Source: Ryuthela nishihirai | Taxonomy: Eukaryota > Arthropoda > Arachnida > Araneae > Heptathelidae | Assembly (NCBI GenBank): GCA_038380435.1 | Contig: JAWZYU010000034.1 | Span: 40,362,901 to 40,426,900, forward strand | Direction: 5' to 3' | DNA: 64,000 bases | In this document: one piece after another, positions 12,921-25,632 of the stretch | Position numbering within the stretch: the stretch's first letter is position 1 | Layout: each line of letters begins with the position of its first letter | The notes under the pieces: model-generated | The model's input: the letters and a program-made list of their open reading frames with translations, nothing else | What the model was told of the DNA's origin: nothing | Database searches by the model: none | Program-made: the position numbers and the translations under genes

Positions 12921-13389
12921 CAAGCAGGCTCTCAATTTATGTGGGGGGCTGCATTGTTAAAAATGGCCAAATAAATCAAGCATAATTTTCCTATTAGAAG
13001 AGGAAACATTAGGGATAAGGTGGAAGCGATGCCTCAAAACTCATACATCTATTTCCTCCATTGTTTTATTTTTCACCACAGAGTATTTGCTACAATAATA
13101 AAGACATTACAGCAATAGGAAAATAATGATTTAGTGAAATTTTTTCTAATGCAGAGTGCTATCGTTGAAACATTTATTAAATAACAATGCTGCTGCTGGT
13201 TGTGGTGGGAGTTACAGAGTTAAGCGGTTATCTGACTGAGTAGGCAAAGGTGTACATGTCTCCTCATCAATTGGCAGTTGTTGGGTCGAGATAGACAAGT
13301 GAGGTTCAGGTTTTACATTTTCCTTTATCTTAAGGTAGGAAAACAACAGCGTGTGTTATTCCAAAAATGTGTAAATCGAGAACTGACTG
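12921..13389. mobile_element. Pogo/Tigger-like MITE with TA target duplication
   Basis: The left end CAAGCAGGCTCTCAATTTA and the inverted right end CAGTCAGTTCTCGATTTA align with few mismatches. TA flanks both (12919-12920 and 13390-13391). Ends containing TCTCGATTTA are typical of pogo-like elements. The 469-bp interior has no transposase. Confidence 0.6.
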
Positions 13390-13391
13390 TA

Positions 13392-15040
13392 TCATATTAC
13401 CAAAGATATGACAACCAATAATTTTTTTATGTTGAGAACTGTATTAGTGATGAACAAACTGTATTAAAAGCTAAGTTAGAAAAATAGGTGAGTATGAAGG
13501 TTATAGATATTATAATTGACATTATTTATACAAAAAACTACAAAGAAAAAATAAAATGGAAGAAGAGGGCATTTTGCTTATTTGACATGAAAAAAAGAAA
13601 AAAGAAATGATTAAATTAAGGCGTTTTTCATAATGGCTACAGGCTATTATTTTCTATACCAGTCTGTTCTGCAAAAGTAGCACCTAAAACATGTTTGATT
13701 TATGCTTTAAAAACATAAAACTCTAAAAACAGTTTTAATCTAAATTAAAAAATGATATTTTTGTATGCAAAATACAAAATGAACACATATCATAAACAAA
13801 TCTAAAAATTTACAAATAAACAATAATAATAAAAAACCACTTAAACTACAACTGTGATAATATGTTGCTTTTAATGTTGACAAAAAGGATAATGAAGGAA
13901 AGTAAATGCAAAGTTTCTGTGCTACATATTTATTATGAAACATTGCTAAAAATGAAAAACAGCATCTTGCACAGCATTTGAGCTCAAAATAGAAATACTA
14001 ATTTTGACACTACAAATATGTTCAGCTGGTTTGACCATATTTCTTGCTCGCATTCATTTCTTCATTTTATGATTTAATATCTACATCTACAAATATCAAA
14101 AATAAATAAATAAATATGAATAAATTTCTGTGTTACTAAGTAAACAAAGTTTTTAATTTACTATATTTTGCAGTGATTTTTACTAACTCCAAATCCTAAT
14201 TTCAGAGCATGTGCTGTTGTTGACTTTACATATTTTTCTACTTCACTGTATCAAAACAATAACAGCATTTCTAAACATTTGAATTACTGCACTATATACA
14301 AACATCATGAACATCATTAAGAAGAAAAATATGCAAAAATAAGTAATAATTACTTTTGCATAAGAAATAAGGAAACATACAGGAACAAATATATCAAAGA
14401 ACACTTTGGTATGATATAAAATGTGTTACCTCTGAATGTTTTACATTCATATTAATGTGAAGTATATACTATAAGTTTTTATAAAAGAAAATAATAAAGT
14501 ATTTCATTATATAATGCATGTGCAAATATGCTACTTGTTTAAAACTTGTAACATCAAGTGCATTTGTACACACACACAACTACAAGTACTGTGCAAAATG
14601 ATACAATACATTTATATACACAATATATATATATGTATAGTTTTCAAAATATACAGAAAACAGTGAATTTACACAGTAATCACAATTAAAATATATTTGG
14701 CATGGAATGGAACTGTGTTTGTGGCTCATTAATAGAGGCCAAAGTAAATTTCTTTACTAATTTTTTTATATGTTTAAAATTATCTAACTCATGGCACTTA
14801 AAAATATGAATTAGCAAGAATTGAGAATTTCTAAATAATTTTTCTATCTTTGCCAAAAAAATGTGCTAAAATAACTTTAATAAAACTCATTTTCACATAA
14901 TACAGATGGCACAAATATATATAAAGAACAACTCAAGCATAAGAACATCAGTACCGTCTGAATTCTCATACATAGAAATCTAAATTCAAATAGTGGGAAA
15001 TCTAGGACATAATGCTAAATTATATTTCCGCAGAAGAATA
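13392..15040. other. AT-rich non-coding stretch
   Basis: No exon or clear transposon is seen. It contains an AT dinucleotide run near 14622-14636 and several poly-A/poly-T tracts. Confidence 0.5.
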
Positions 15041-15044
15041 GTAT

Positions 15045-15225
15045 GACCTCATAGAGGTCTGATGGAATACTGTCAGTAAAACACAAAATAGAGAGAACAT
15101 CACCAGAAAGACAATACTATCAGACCTCACCACAAGATAACAACCATTAACATACTCAGGATCTGAACATAGATTCCTTTGTGCTGCATTCATGTTATCT
15201 GCTCAGTTATTAGAATAGCATGTTA
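15045..15225 (-). mobile_element. Old SINE-2 copy
   Basis: A decayed body (CATAGAGGTCTGATGG, ACTGTCAG on the plus strand) is followed by a tRNA-like head read on the minus strand (GGAATCTATGTTCAGATCC region). The order matches SINE-2, but identity is low. Confidence 0.4.
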
Positions 15226-15927
15226 TTTTAGGAAAATTTTAAAGTTTGCTGAAAAACTACTATGAGCTGGGTTGGAATACAAACTTATAAGTTATATTCT
15301 TACAGGATTGGCAACTTTTTCTTTGTATTGACTGATTGGTACACCTTGTTTATAAATAGTATCTATATGCTCTTTAGAATAAAATGCTTAAAACAGAAAA
15401 TATATATGAATTTTAAATGCTTGAAGTAGTTATTCACACATTTCAAATATTAATTATAATTGTTGTTTTTTCCAATTCAGAGGCATAAATATTTTGCAGT
15501 ACAATATATAAAATCACAGGTAAATATTTTTTCGCAAAACAAATAATTTGCTCAAAGCTCTCTAGAACTTAATAATGGCTTATGCACTAATGCATACTCA
15601 GCTGTGATTCAGATGCCAAAGAAGTCATCATGACACGACTGCTTTGCCTCCTCCCACTCAAGAAAAAAAAAAGTTATTCTCATAATTACATAAAAATGGT
15701 TTCAATCAGAACTTAAAGAATTTAAGAGTTCATAAGTAGTTTTCCTTTCTTACATTTAAATGCAACTCATTTTAAATTAACCATTATATAACATTTAAAT
15801 ATTGATTGCCATTATATTTAGAGCATTCATACATAGTAATTGATGTGAAGCTGAACTATAATAAATACTTGATCATATAATTGATTAGATTGATAGTGAA
15901 AATTCTTTTGCCTTTCTTATAAAAGGA

Positions 15928-16905
15928 ATATATATATATGCATAGTCCTCAAGTAGCCTTGGGTTATTGAGGTCCAACAAAACTACAATTTTGATCTTCG
16001 AACATATCTGTTCTGCAACAGCTGCTGCATTTAGCCCCTGGAGCCCAATTCTAGCAACATTCTGTTTGATAATGTCTGCCATTGCATCCTGCCCATCCCC
16101 CTTTCCCTATAGGCCCACTGTTCATAACCCTATTCACTAACCTGTAGCTATGCATATGGGCAGTCTTTCTTTTCAAAATATGCTGCTCACAGGAATTTGC
16201 CAACTCCTTCTAACCTCATCATTACTTACAAAGCCAAACCATCTAATGCCCAAGAAACTGCATAAGCACCTAGAATCAAAGGTATTGAGTTTCCTGTTAT
16301 CTTGCTTACACAGGGTCCAAGTTTCACTACCTTAATTAATGCTAGAATTATACAGACTAATTTTGGTCTTCAGCTGTATATGCCTAGTTTTCTACTCTCT
16401 CCATAGATTCTTAAAAGTCCCAGAAGCAATCTGTATTCTTCTGCTTATGCTGCACACTGCCAGTATTTGTTAAACAGCTCCCGAGAATATTAAACTGAGA
16501 CACTTGCTCAAGAGTGCAACTGTTCAAAGCAACTGAAGCACCTCAATTTTCATCCCTTTAGTTTTCTCTCTGTTTATCACCAAACCTACTCTATTACTAG
16601 TCTCATCAACAGCCCTAATGAAAGAATTCATCTCATCAATATCATTAGCCAACAAGGCCAAATCATCTGCATAAATCAAAATCAGAAATTTCGCAATCTG
16701 TAGACCATTTAAGACACCAAAATTTTTCCTTGCAAATAATTCCACATTACATAATCAGTAACCAAACTAGAAAGAAAAGGAGACAAAATGCACCCTTGTT
16801 GAACTCCACTAGCACTGCTAAACCAACTGCTATAAGTTTTACCAACTCTCACTCGACTTTTGTTATAAAGAGCCATTGTTATGTTAAATTGTCAGGTATG
16901 CCATA
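15928..16905 (-). mobile_element. 5'-truncated copy of the window's APE/RT LINE
   Basis: On the minus strand this holds the second half of the LINE: RT thumb-side sequence beginning near a GIPDNL-like motif, then IYADDLALLAND (catalytic YADD), NSFIRAVDETSNRVGLVINR, and the 3' end whose translation includes VARIGLQGLNAAA and LLEDYAYI. Stops and frameshifts break the frame. The sequence matches the plus-strand copy at 41.25-42.29 kb, so it is the same family. Its 5' truncation is normal for LINEs. Confidence 0.85.
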
Positions 16906-17036
16906 CAATCTAAAAAACAATCACAAAGGAACATAAATTACCATTACATCTAGATTCTTAATACACAAACTTTAATGAAGGCTAATTTTTATAACTTAAT
17001 ACTAACAGTTGCAAAGTATGTAATGTTTACTGTTGG

Positions 17037-17300
17037 AACCCCTATGCCCTTGGTCAGTAGGGGACACCACTGGATTTGGAAAGGCCACTGTCCATCAGAT
17101 GGGATGCAAGGCCATGGCTCTGTGTGTAGGGGAGTCATACCTTGTGCACATTAAAGAACACGCTGAATGGCCTTGACAGGAGTATGTCATTTGTCTCATA
17201 ACAGCTGTCCAGTGGGTTTCCTCTCTCAACCTTCTCTGAGCCCTTGGGACCCAGCAATTAGTTAATTGTGTGCAAAAAAAAAAGTGTTGCTCAGAGGTAA
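17037..17300 (+). mobile_element. Old SINE-1 copy lacking the tRNA head
   Basis: The body runs from CCCTTGGTCAGTAGGGGACA through GCACATTAAAGAACACGC to GTGTGCAAAAAAAAAAGTG and CTCAGAGGTAATG. Many CG to TG/CA changes and small indels mark it as older than the copies at 11.2 and 18.0 kb. Confidence 0.85.
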
Positions 17301-17470
17301 TGTGGGATAACCAGCACTTTACGGTCCTGGTCCTGCCATTCGACGCTTACAGCGCCCAAAATCGAATTCTGCGATTGGACCAGATGATAAAGCGGCCAAG
17401 GCCCCTTTTACAAAGTGGTCCAGGAAAAGATGAAAGATTGTCGAACAGAGTTAAAACAACCCACTGCTAT
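17301..17470. other. GC-richer segment of unknown origin
   Basis: Directly after the SINE-1 tail comes about 170 bp with higher GC and several CG dinucleotides (for example GATAAAGCGGCCAAGG and TTACAGCGCCC). It does not match the other repeats in the window. A 75-residue frame covers it but shows no family I recognise. Confidence 0.35.
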
Positions 17471-17971
17471 TGGATGTTGTGTGAGATATATTTGTAATAT
17501 GGTTATCAAAGATTTTTTAAAATGTCTGTCTTACAGAAAATAATCAGGAAGGATTAAATACAATTCTAATACTCATATAACATCCTTGAAGAAGGCAACA
17601 ACACTCTACAACAAAATGGGGAGATTGGCTAACCACAGGGTAATTGAGCTTTACAGCAGTTGATTTTGAATATGATCATGAAAGGTCGTCACCTCAGATA
17701 ATTGTTTAGGAATCTTATGGCGTTCTCCAACAAATTAACATCCAGAAACTAATATATAATTTGAATCCAGAAACTAATATATAATTCTAATTTCTTGTGA
17801 TATTTACCATGGCATTTGGATTATTCAATTAAGGTTAACACTATGAAAGTAGCAAAATGTAAAGAGTGCACACTTAGGATAGTGATATCATTTTCCCCAT
17901 CCAACCATTTTTTTAATTTAAACATTGCAATAAGCAGAAATTATAGGTGAACCAAATGTGGAAATGTGAAG

Positions 17972-18265
17972 TTGGGTTGTTTTACCTCTGAGCGGCACTT
18001 TTTTGCACACAATGGGCTAAATGGCCAGGTCACATGGACCCCGAAGCTCAGAGAAGGTTGGGGGAGGGGACCCACTGGAACAGCTGTTGGGAGACAGATG
18101 GTAGTCTCCCGTCAAGGCCATCCAGCGTGTTCTTTAACATGCACAGGGTATGGCTCTCCCGCACACGGGGCCACGGCTTAACGTCCCATCTGACGGAGGG
18201 CGGTCTTTCCAAGCCCATCGATGTCCCCTACTGACCGTGGCAGGGCGGGAAATTTTGCGGAGATA
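17972..18265 (-). mobile_element. SINE-1 copy, 5'-truncated, with 12-bp target duplication
   Basis: The 3' tail and body are near-consensus, but the copy stops at the GGAGATA region before the tRNA head. The direct repeat GGAAATGTGAAG lies at 17960-17971 and 18266-18277. A truncated copy with a perfect duplication shows incomplete first-strand synthesis, not later decay. Confidence 0.92.
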
Positions 18266-18465
18266 GGAAATGTGAAGGGTTTAACCTGAATAACAAATTA
18301 CAAGTGGCAAATTACTAATAAAAAAATGACAAAAAGCACTTTTTAACTTTGTATACTATTGTTTCATTTAATGCCTTATATTACAAATTGCCATGAAATG
18401 GTATCACAGTGATTGCAATAACAGTGGAAAAGCATACTCAAAACAGAGTGGTAGAATGGATGAAG

Positions 18466-18552
18466 TTGGCTTTTCAGCATCTTGTCACCTTCTATTCTTT
18501 TCTATGGTGTGTATTTCTGACAGACTACTGTCAGGCTTCATAGCTAACCCCA
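18466..18552 (+). mobile_element. Possible old SINE-2 body fragment
   Basis: TTTTCAGCATCTTGTCACC, TTCTATGGTG and GACAGACTACTGTCAGG follow the order of the SINE-2 body. Identity is low and the head is absent. Confidence 0.35.
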
Positions 18553-18599
18553 CAATGATCAAGGAAAAAAAAAAATTCAAAATGACAAAAGCTTAAGAA

Positions 18600-20840
18600 A
18601 ACACTTAAAATTATTTCTAAAACAGTTTTAATTAAAATTATAAAGTATATTACATTTAGCATTAGTCTTCAAATTTGTTCTAAATATGGTATAAAAAGAT
18701 AGAGAGAGATGTATTTATGGAATTGCAGATAAATAATTATCACGTCTAAAATGTTCCTTTGTTTTTAACTTCTAATATTGACTTTTCTCAAAATTTGAAA
18801 CTGCTTGAGCTTAATGAGAAGTATTTAAAATTTTAGCCAATCAACGCAATTCATCATTGTAAATTATTATACGACATAGTAGTCCCTTATCAATGGGCAT
18901 TTTATTGCTGATTTAACCCATTTAACCCCGCCTAGATGAAGAAACCATGGTTGACAAAGGCCAGAGTCTATGTAAAATTTGGGGTCAGGGAAAGTGATTC
19001 CTTATATACCTAAATTCTCACAGCACTTAATTTTCTTTAAAAAAAAATACCCCCTCAAGCAGCTGCTTGCCACAGAGGTCTGACAGGAGCCTGTCAGTTT
19101 ATATGCCAGAGTAGAAGGTCTGAGAGGATGGCAGGACCTCAGCAGAAAAACAACATGAACATCCATGCCTTACCCGGGGCTTGAATCCAGGTCCCTTAGA
19201 TCAGTATTACCATTATTAAATCATTATATCTATATTTTTTATTAAAATTTTTCACTTTTAAAAAAATTGGGAGTACCATATACGTTTTCAGCAAAATTGC
19301 ACAATGAAAGCGACATAGGAAACATTTTGCATTTGCACACAAGTTGCCATAGTCCCAGTTTTATGAACCTTTATTACACCAATTGCCTTCATGAACCTGT
19401 ATTACACCTGGGCCCTTTTCCTAATATTTCCATTGTATGTTTTTTTTTTAAATCAGAAATGATTTACGCCTCCTTTTAAAATTAATGGACTTAATCCATT
19501 TTTCTATCTGTATTAAGCATAAATCCAAAATTAAACGTATCTGGATTATATTTTACTAGAAATCCTTTCATCTTTCAGCAATGTAAGTACTCATCCATGC
19601 ACTGCTATGTATGATACTGCATCACACTGCAGTGTGCTAATAACAGCCTCATTTTCTCATGAAACTTGAAACCAGATACTGCAGTTGATGAAACAATGTA
19701 TTATTTATTTGTCAATCAGGTTTTTTACATAATTAGTGTGGCAATCCTTCCTGTAATATTTACATAGTCATATTTTTAAATTTTTAAATAATTTACTAAA
19801 ATTTGGTGCATCAGCTGCCACTGTGTCTGATCCAATAATTGTTGCTCTGTTGATATCAAATTAATCTGAAGTTTGAATCAAGAGTTCAGATACACATACA
19901 AAATATCAGGATTTTAACTAAGAAAATTATAACTAGCTCTTTTAAAAGAAATCTGAATTAACTTCAAATCTATATTAAAATTCACAAATGCAAACTAAAT
20001 ATAAAATGAGCTGTAAAAGCATAATATAGATATTAATTTGATAAACAATAAATGTTTTATAAACTACACAATTTGCGTTCACTCACCTTGTCATGAATCA
20101 CAGTCATTTATATTTCTGCCATTCATGAAAGAAAAAAATCATAAAAGATACTTTCAGATTTATATTGTATATTTCTAGCATTTTTGATTCAAGAGAGTAA
20201 AATATGAAGTTACCTGGCATGCTTTAACATCATGATTATTTGCACACAATCATTCAAAATGGGAGTCACAGCAGTGTTAATTATGATAAGTGCCTCCATA
20301 CCTCATAATCACAAAAAATGAAAATAGACCATGCAGTCAAATGAAAATTTAAATGTAAGTACATTAAATGAATGGCATCATATAAACATGCATGATAAAA
20401 TCAGATGCTCAGATAAAATGTTACCAGTGAGTTGCAGTTTTATGATCTCATCAAATGCAAGAGTAAAGTTTTTTTCCAAGAATAAAATTCTCAAATGTTA
20501 AAAAGGCCTGAAAATGCTTGAGGACATAAAACTGAATGGTGAAAGTGAAAAAAAGTAAATGATGAATAGCCATTTCCAAATAACAATGAGTAAAATGTAC
20601 AATTATTAGTACATGAATGAACCCACTCAAAATCAAGTAAATTGCTGTTACCTTTAACACACCACTATACATATTTTAATGTTCTATATGCACTTTAGCT
20701 ATTTAGATGTGTCTAATTGGTAGCTCTTTGAAAATGTTTAGTTTCTTATAGAATGATCAATGCTTTTTAATTCTGTTTACTTTACATCTAAGAGCAAACT
20801 TTGCAAAATAACTCTTAACCATACTAAAAATTAGCAAACT
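18600..20840. other. Mostly repeat-poor non-coding stretch downstream of the HMG-box gene
   Basis: Apart from the SINE-2 at 19.05-19.20 kb there is no transposon or exon I can support. The short open frames here are AT-rich and show no domain. Confidence 0.45.
19049..19205 (-). mobile_element. SINE-2 copy, head truncated
   Basis: The body is almost identical to the copy at 1.5 kb (GCAGCTGCTTGCCACAGAGG, CAGTTTATATGCC, CCTCAGCAGAAAAAC on the plus strand) and the B box is present (GGATTCAAGCCCCGG on the minus strand). The copy ends within the tRNA head at CTTAGATCAGTA. Confidence 0.8.
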
Positions 20841-20842
20841 CT

Positions 20843-22151
20843 TTTATTAGTTTCAGTTATAAAAACTGTTGAAATGGTAGATTAAATGATGTACAAAAAA
20901 AATAATGGTGCATTGTAGTCTGGGCTTCAAAATGGAGTAGGACATTTTACATCTTCACTAAAACTCATAACAAGTAATTCAGTTTCTTAACACAATTACA
21001 GAATAATAGCTGCAATTTGAATGTAATGAGGTAACAGACATTGCCCATACATTTTATTATATATAAAGAATAACTAGTCTTGTGTTTGTATCTAGCATTA
21101 CAATCTTGTAATTTTCTGCATGTATTTTAAAATATCGTTTTCAAATGAAGGAGAATAGTAAAAAAATATGCAAATTAGTTGGGTAAATAATAATAATTTA
21201 GAATTTCTCAAAATATATATGAGAAAAAATCAAACCTTCTGAAAAAATAAACATTTACACAGCCATCACCATGCACATCACATATATAGTAAGCTAGAAA
21301 TTTAAACACTTAAGAAATTCACTTGTTTTATGTAACATTTTGAGAACAAGCTATACACACAATTCTACATAATATTTAATGAAACAAGAATTTTGTGACA
21401 AATTTCTGGTAATCACCACAAAGCTGATTAAAACAAATGCAAATAGCTCTAATGTCAACTGCAATTTGGTGTGGCACAAATAAAGGCTCTACAGCACTAA
21501 GTGCTATGCTTTATATATTGTATGCAAGTTTCATTATCAAGCAGACACTTCAAAGTGATAATAAGGATCTGAACAATGTCAACTTTAGGAAACAAATTAC
21601 TGCCAAAATTATCTGCTCAGGTAACAGTAGCTTTAAGGTAATCAGCATTTGTTTAGACATGTGAACCTTTAGCTATGCTCATCACAATAATATTACAAAC
21701 AAATATTTGTGTGCATTTACTCTGGCTTTTGCCAGTGGGCATAGTTCAGAACATGCCTGCTGTTTCAGAAACATACCAAAATGGTACATTATTATGATAC
21801 AGAAGATAAACACAACCAGATATGAAATGCAATCTCTTGGCATCATTTGTGTTCTGATTTGTGCGCACAGTATACTGCTTTTCAGATCTGCTTTCTTCCC
21901 CCTTTTCATTTTCAAGCATTTAGACAGAAGCAAAGTTAATCTTATTTCTAAAAGAGACTATTCACATTAAGTACAACTGTTTCCACATTAAGGCTTTTGA
22001 ACAAGAATTACAAAAGCAAACACAAAACCATCTAGCATTTAAAAGATTGGGAGAGCATGACAAAAACTGCCAAATTAATGTCTTCTTTGAAAACACAATG
22101 GACAAGTTGTTCTAATGGCTGAAAGCCAACACATGTCATTTTTAAAATACT
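20843..22151 (-). other. Probable 3' UTR of the HMG-box gene
   Basis: The stretch just past the stop codon is AT-rich, free of recognisable transposons and lacks coding frames I trust. AATAAA hexamers on the minus strand lie at about 21053-21058 and 20843-20848 and could serve as poly(A) signals. Repeat-poor sequence in such a repeat-dense window fits a transcribed UTR under some constraint, but the true end cannot be fixed from sequence alone. Confidence 0.3.
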
Positions 22152-22673
22152 TCAGTTCCAACTGTATGGCCCTTGTAAATGAGCCTGGCTGTAAGTTGAG
22201 CCTGCAGCAGGAAGATACGGTGAAGATGGCATGGTGGTGTGTGGGTGTGTTTGACTGTAGTTAGGATTTGGAACTAACATCCCACCAGCATGAGCGAAAT
22301 TGGAAAGAGTATGCTGGGCATAACCCATGGCCATTGCATGAGATAAAGACATTGGGGATGCAAGAGAAGACAATGCAGACATTGCACTTGTGGATGCAGC
22401 ACAGGTTGGGGTGCTAGGGGCCTGTTGCATTGCACCAGTAGGGCCAGGGCTAAGAGTAGGGGGTGGAGGAGAGGTACTATTAGATTGGGATGCTGGGGTA
22501 GGAGTATTAGAAGTTGGAGATGGAGATGAGGAAGCAGAATTGGAAGTGTTCTGTGACAACTGTGGCAGCTGAGATGTTGAAGCTCCTGCAGGTACTTCTA
22601 AGCTGTCAGAACTGTCATGAGCTGCTTCTTCCAAACGAGGTTGCTTCACTGGTGGCATATTTGCAGAACTCTG
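22152..22673 (-). CDS. Tandem HMG-box protein, last coding exon (Ser/Thr/Pro-rich C-terminal tail and stop)
   Basis: The terminal exon begins in phase 0 after the acceptor TTTCTTTCTGCAG and encodes residues 257-429 followed by a stop at 22152. It starts QSSANMPPVKQPRLEEA, then runs into long Ser/Thr/Pro/Ala/Asn tracts (for example a PPPPTLSPGP segment), a Met/Ser/Ala-rich stretch and a Tyr/Pro/His-rich end finishing QGPYSWN. The low complexity suggests a disordered activation or interaction tail, unlike the Asp/Glu tail of classical HMGB proteins. The annotated Met of the open frame (MPPV...) is internal; five codons precede it in frame up to the acceptor. Its function as a nuclear DNA-binding or bending regulator is inferred from the two HMG boxes. 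I do not recognise a specific orthologue, so no symbol is given. Confidence 0.85.
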   Translation of the reverse strand, partial: QSSANMPPVKQPRLEEAAHDSSDSLEVPAGASTSQLPQLSQNTSNSASSSPSPTSNTPTPASQSNSTSPPPPTLSPGPTGAMQQAPSTPTCAASTSAMSALSSLASPMSLSHAMAMGYAQHTLSNFAHAGGMLVPNPNYSQTHPHTTMPSSPYLPAAGSTYSQAHLQGPYSWN

Positions 22674-23553
22674 CTGCAGAAAGAAACATTATTATTTAGG
22701 AACCCATATAACAATTGACACATAATTAAAATATGATTTATACTTGCTTAATGCCTGATTGAACATCAAATTGCTCAAGTTTTTATTATTCTAAAATGCG
22801 ATTCATCTATTCTAATACAGATTTGCCATGAGTTCAACAATAATAACCTGTTTTCCCAAGAAATCTTTCAGTACTCTGGGAAAAAAGCACAAACATTCAC
22901 TATTTAGGAGAAGTAAATGTTGGATAAAATTGCATAATTTATACTGTGATTTCACCATTTTAGCAAAATTTTGAGGTTTACTTACCGTGTCCACAGTAAT
23001 CACTATTTGATTCTTACTATATTGAAAATATGCACATTAGTCTTGGCACTATCACTTTGACATTCTTGCAGGGAAAATACAAAAACTAAAGTTGGAAGAG
23101 TATTCTATGATGGCATCAGAGCTTACAAAAGCTATTGAAAGCATACAGTGTAGTTTCCCAAACATAATGTCAAGGTAGGTAATATGAATGCCTGTGTTAC
23201 AATGTAGATGTTTATTAGTTCTAAAAACTTGAGCGGAATGTAATATAGATAGTCATTTCATTATCAAATCAGCATTATTAAATAAAGGCAATGGAATTGT
23301 TAAGGAATGGGGAATAGTACCCTTGGAGAAATTTTATTTTTAGTTCATCAATTTATATTAACAAAATCTCTCAAATCTCTCCACTTTCAAATATCCTGGC
23401 TATTGCCACTGAATAAATGTATTCTGAGTTTGAAACAAAATATTTAATAGACATGGCTTCATTTTATTATATTGCTTTGGTACATATTTAGTATTTTCAT
23501 TCTTGTTTGGTGTATTAAACTAATGGACCATTAAATACCAAAACACACAACTA

Positions 23554-24742
23554 CACTGAGATGTCAGTTTATTAGGTACACCACCCCTCATCATATAAAT
23601 GGTTCATTCCAACATATAATGCACCATGTAACAGCAGTGTGTAGTATAAATCAGGCAGACCAGTACTTCAAGCATCAGTTAAAGTTGGATTGAGCATTTG
23701 AATGGGCAAAATGAATGATGTGAGCAACTTTAGGCATGATAGTTAGTGCTAGGAGGAGTGCAGGTTTTAGCATTTCCCAAATGACTGTCCTCCTGGGCTT
23801 TTCATGCACAACCATTTCTAGGGTTTACCAAGAATGGTGCAAAAAGAAAAAAATTGCCAGTGATTGACGATCCTGTGGATGAAAACAGCTTGTGGATCAG
23901 TGGGGTCAAAGGAGACTGGTGAGGATTATGCAAGCAAACAGACAGGCCACAACCAAGCAAATCACAGAATTAAACATTGGTGTACAGAAGTAATCTCCGA
24001 ATGCACCACATATCGGACCTGGTTGTGAAAGAGCTACAACAGCAGCCGACCATGTGAAGTGCCGATGTTGTCAGCAAAGAACATGAAAGTACATCTCCAG
24101 TGGGCAGAGGAGCATCGACACTGATCCATTGAGTTGTGGAAAAAGGTAGCTTAGGTTGGACGAATCAAGGTGCCTTTTGCATCATGCTGATGGATCAGAA
24201 CATGATGAAAGCAATATAAGGCCATAGAGCCATCTTGTCTGATGTCAATGATACAGGCTGGTGATGTGGGGAATGTTTTCCTGGAACACATTAGAACCCC
24301 TTGATACCCGAATGACATCTTAATCTCACAGCATATTTGAACATTGTCACTGACCAAGTTTCACCCTATATGACTATACTTTGTCCTCACTTGGAATGAC
24401 ATGTTCAGCATGATAATGCACCTGCTCACAGGTACTTATTGTCACTGAATGGTTCCAGAAACATGCCAATGAGTTTTCCCTGCTTCATTGGCCTGCATAG
24501 TCCCTAGATCTAAAATCCTAACAAGAATCTTTGCGTTGAGGTAGTCTTTGCGTAGCATCGACTGCATCGCTGCAAAATTTGCAGCAACTGCACAATACAA
24601 TTTCTGCATGGTACAAAATTCCTGCACAATGCATCCAGCATTTTGTAAGTTCCACGCCCTGATGAATTTGGACTATTCTGAAGGACAAAGGTGGTGTAGC
24701 ATGCTACTATGTAGGAGTAACTAATAAACTGGCATCTCAGGG
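23554..24742 (+). mobile_element. Degenerate Tc1-like transposon with both ends
   Basis: The ends are 29-bp inverted repeats with four mismatches, sharing CTGAGATG(T/C)CAGTTTATTAG. TA flanks both (23552-23553 and 24743-24744). The 1189-bp interior encodes remnants of a Tc1 DDE transposase on the plus strand: TCTCCAGTGGGCAGAGGAGC (LQWAEEH), then QHDNAPAH around 24410-24433 carrying the second catalytic Asp, and SLLHWPA leading to a SLDLNP-like segment. Several stops and frameshifts show it is dead. Confidence 0.85.
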
Positions 24743-25632
24743 TATGTCCATAAAATAAAGGTGTGTATAACCCTATATAGTGCTATTATACAATTCATGA
24801 ATTTGTTATACAGATGATTTTATGTCTGTATATATCAATCATGTACACATCATTGAGAATAACACAATTAATTAAAAAATTCTACAATTACATACATAAT
24901 AGATTTATTTCACAATTATCACTGTTGGGAGATTTATTTCTCCTATGTTGCAGCTAGAGATGCTAAAACGATTTGATGGTAATAGTTCATTTTAGGTGTT
25001 ATACAGTTAAAGGCTTAGGTATATTTACTGCTATGGGAGGATACAACACTTGCTGTAGTTGCTGCTGAGGCTTATGCTCGGTTGCTGTGGTGCTCGTTGG
25101 CACTGTTCTTCCAGCTGTAATTGTTATGTGTGGTAGAGGATCATCTTCTGATGACACATATTCTTGAGCATAATGCATTCTGTTGATCTGCTTTCCAGAC
25201 ATCATCAGATGCTATCAACTCCTTAGCAGATGGGGTTGATATAATGTGGTCCCTCTAATGGTGCTCCTATAACTTAAACCAGAAATTGTGCAATAGCAAG
25301 TTCCAGACGGGTGGGAGGAGAGTCAGATCGGTGTTGTATAGTTCTTCCTTTTTAAGATTTATGATTAAAATTTCCATGCAGTTTAGTGGAAATTTTGTGG
25401 ATGGAGATGCTATTATTTTATAATTGAGCTTAGTTGCTGTTAGTTTGTGTTGAATTATTATTTGCGTTAGAGCTGTATGGCCCATTTTTTTTTCTTAATT
25501 TCTGTTTCATGTTCAGTAATGCAAACATGAAACTGACATTATCGAACATGAAACAGACAGTAAGAAAAAAATAGGCCATACAACTCTAACACAAACAATA
25601 ATTCAAAACAACCTAATAAAAAATAAATAAAT

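Noticed and set aside
22390..22699. Plus-strand open frames opposite the last HMG-box exon
   Set aside because: They are antisense shadows of the Ser/Pro-rich exon and have no domain or splice logic of their own.
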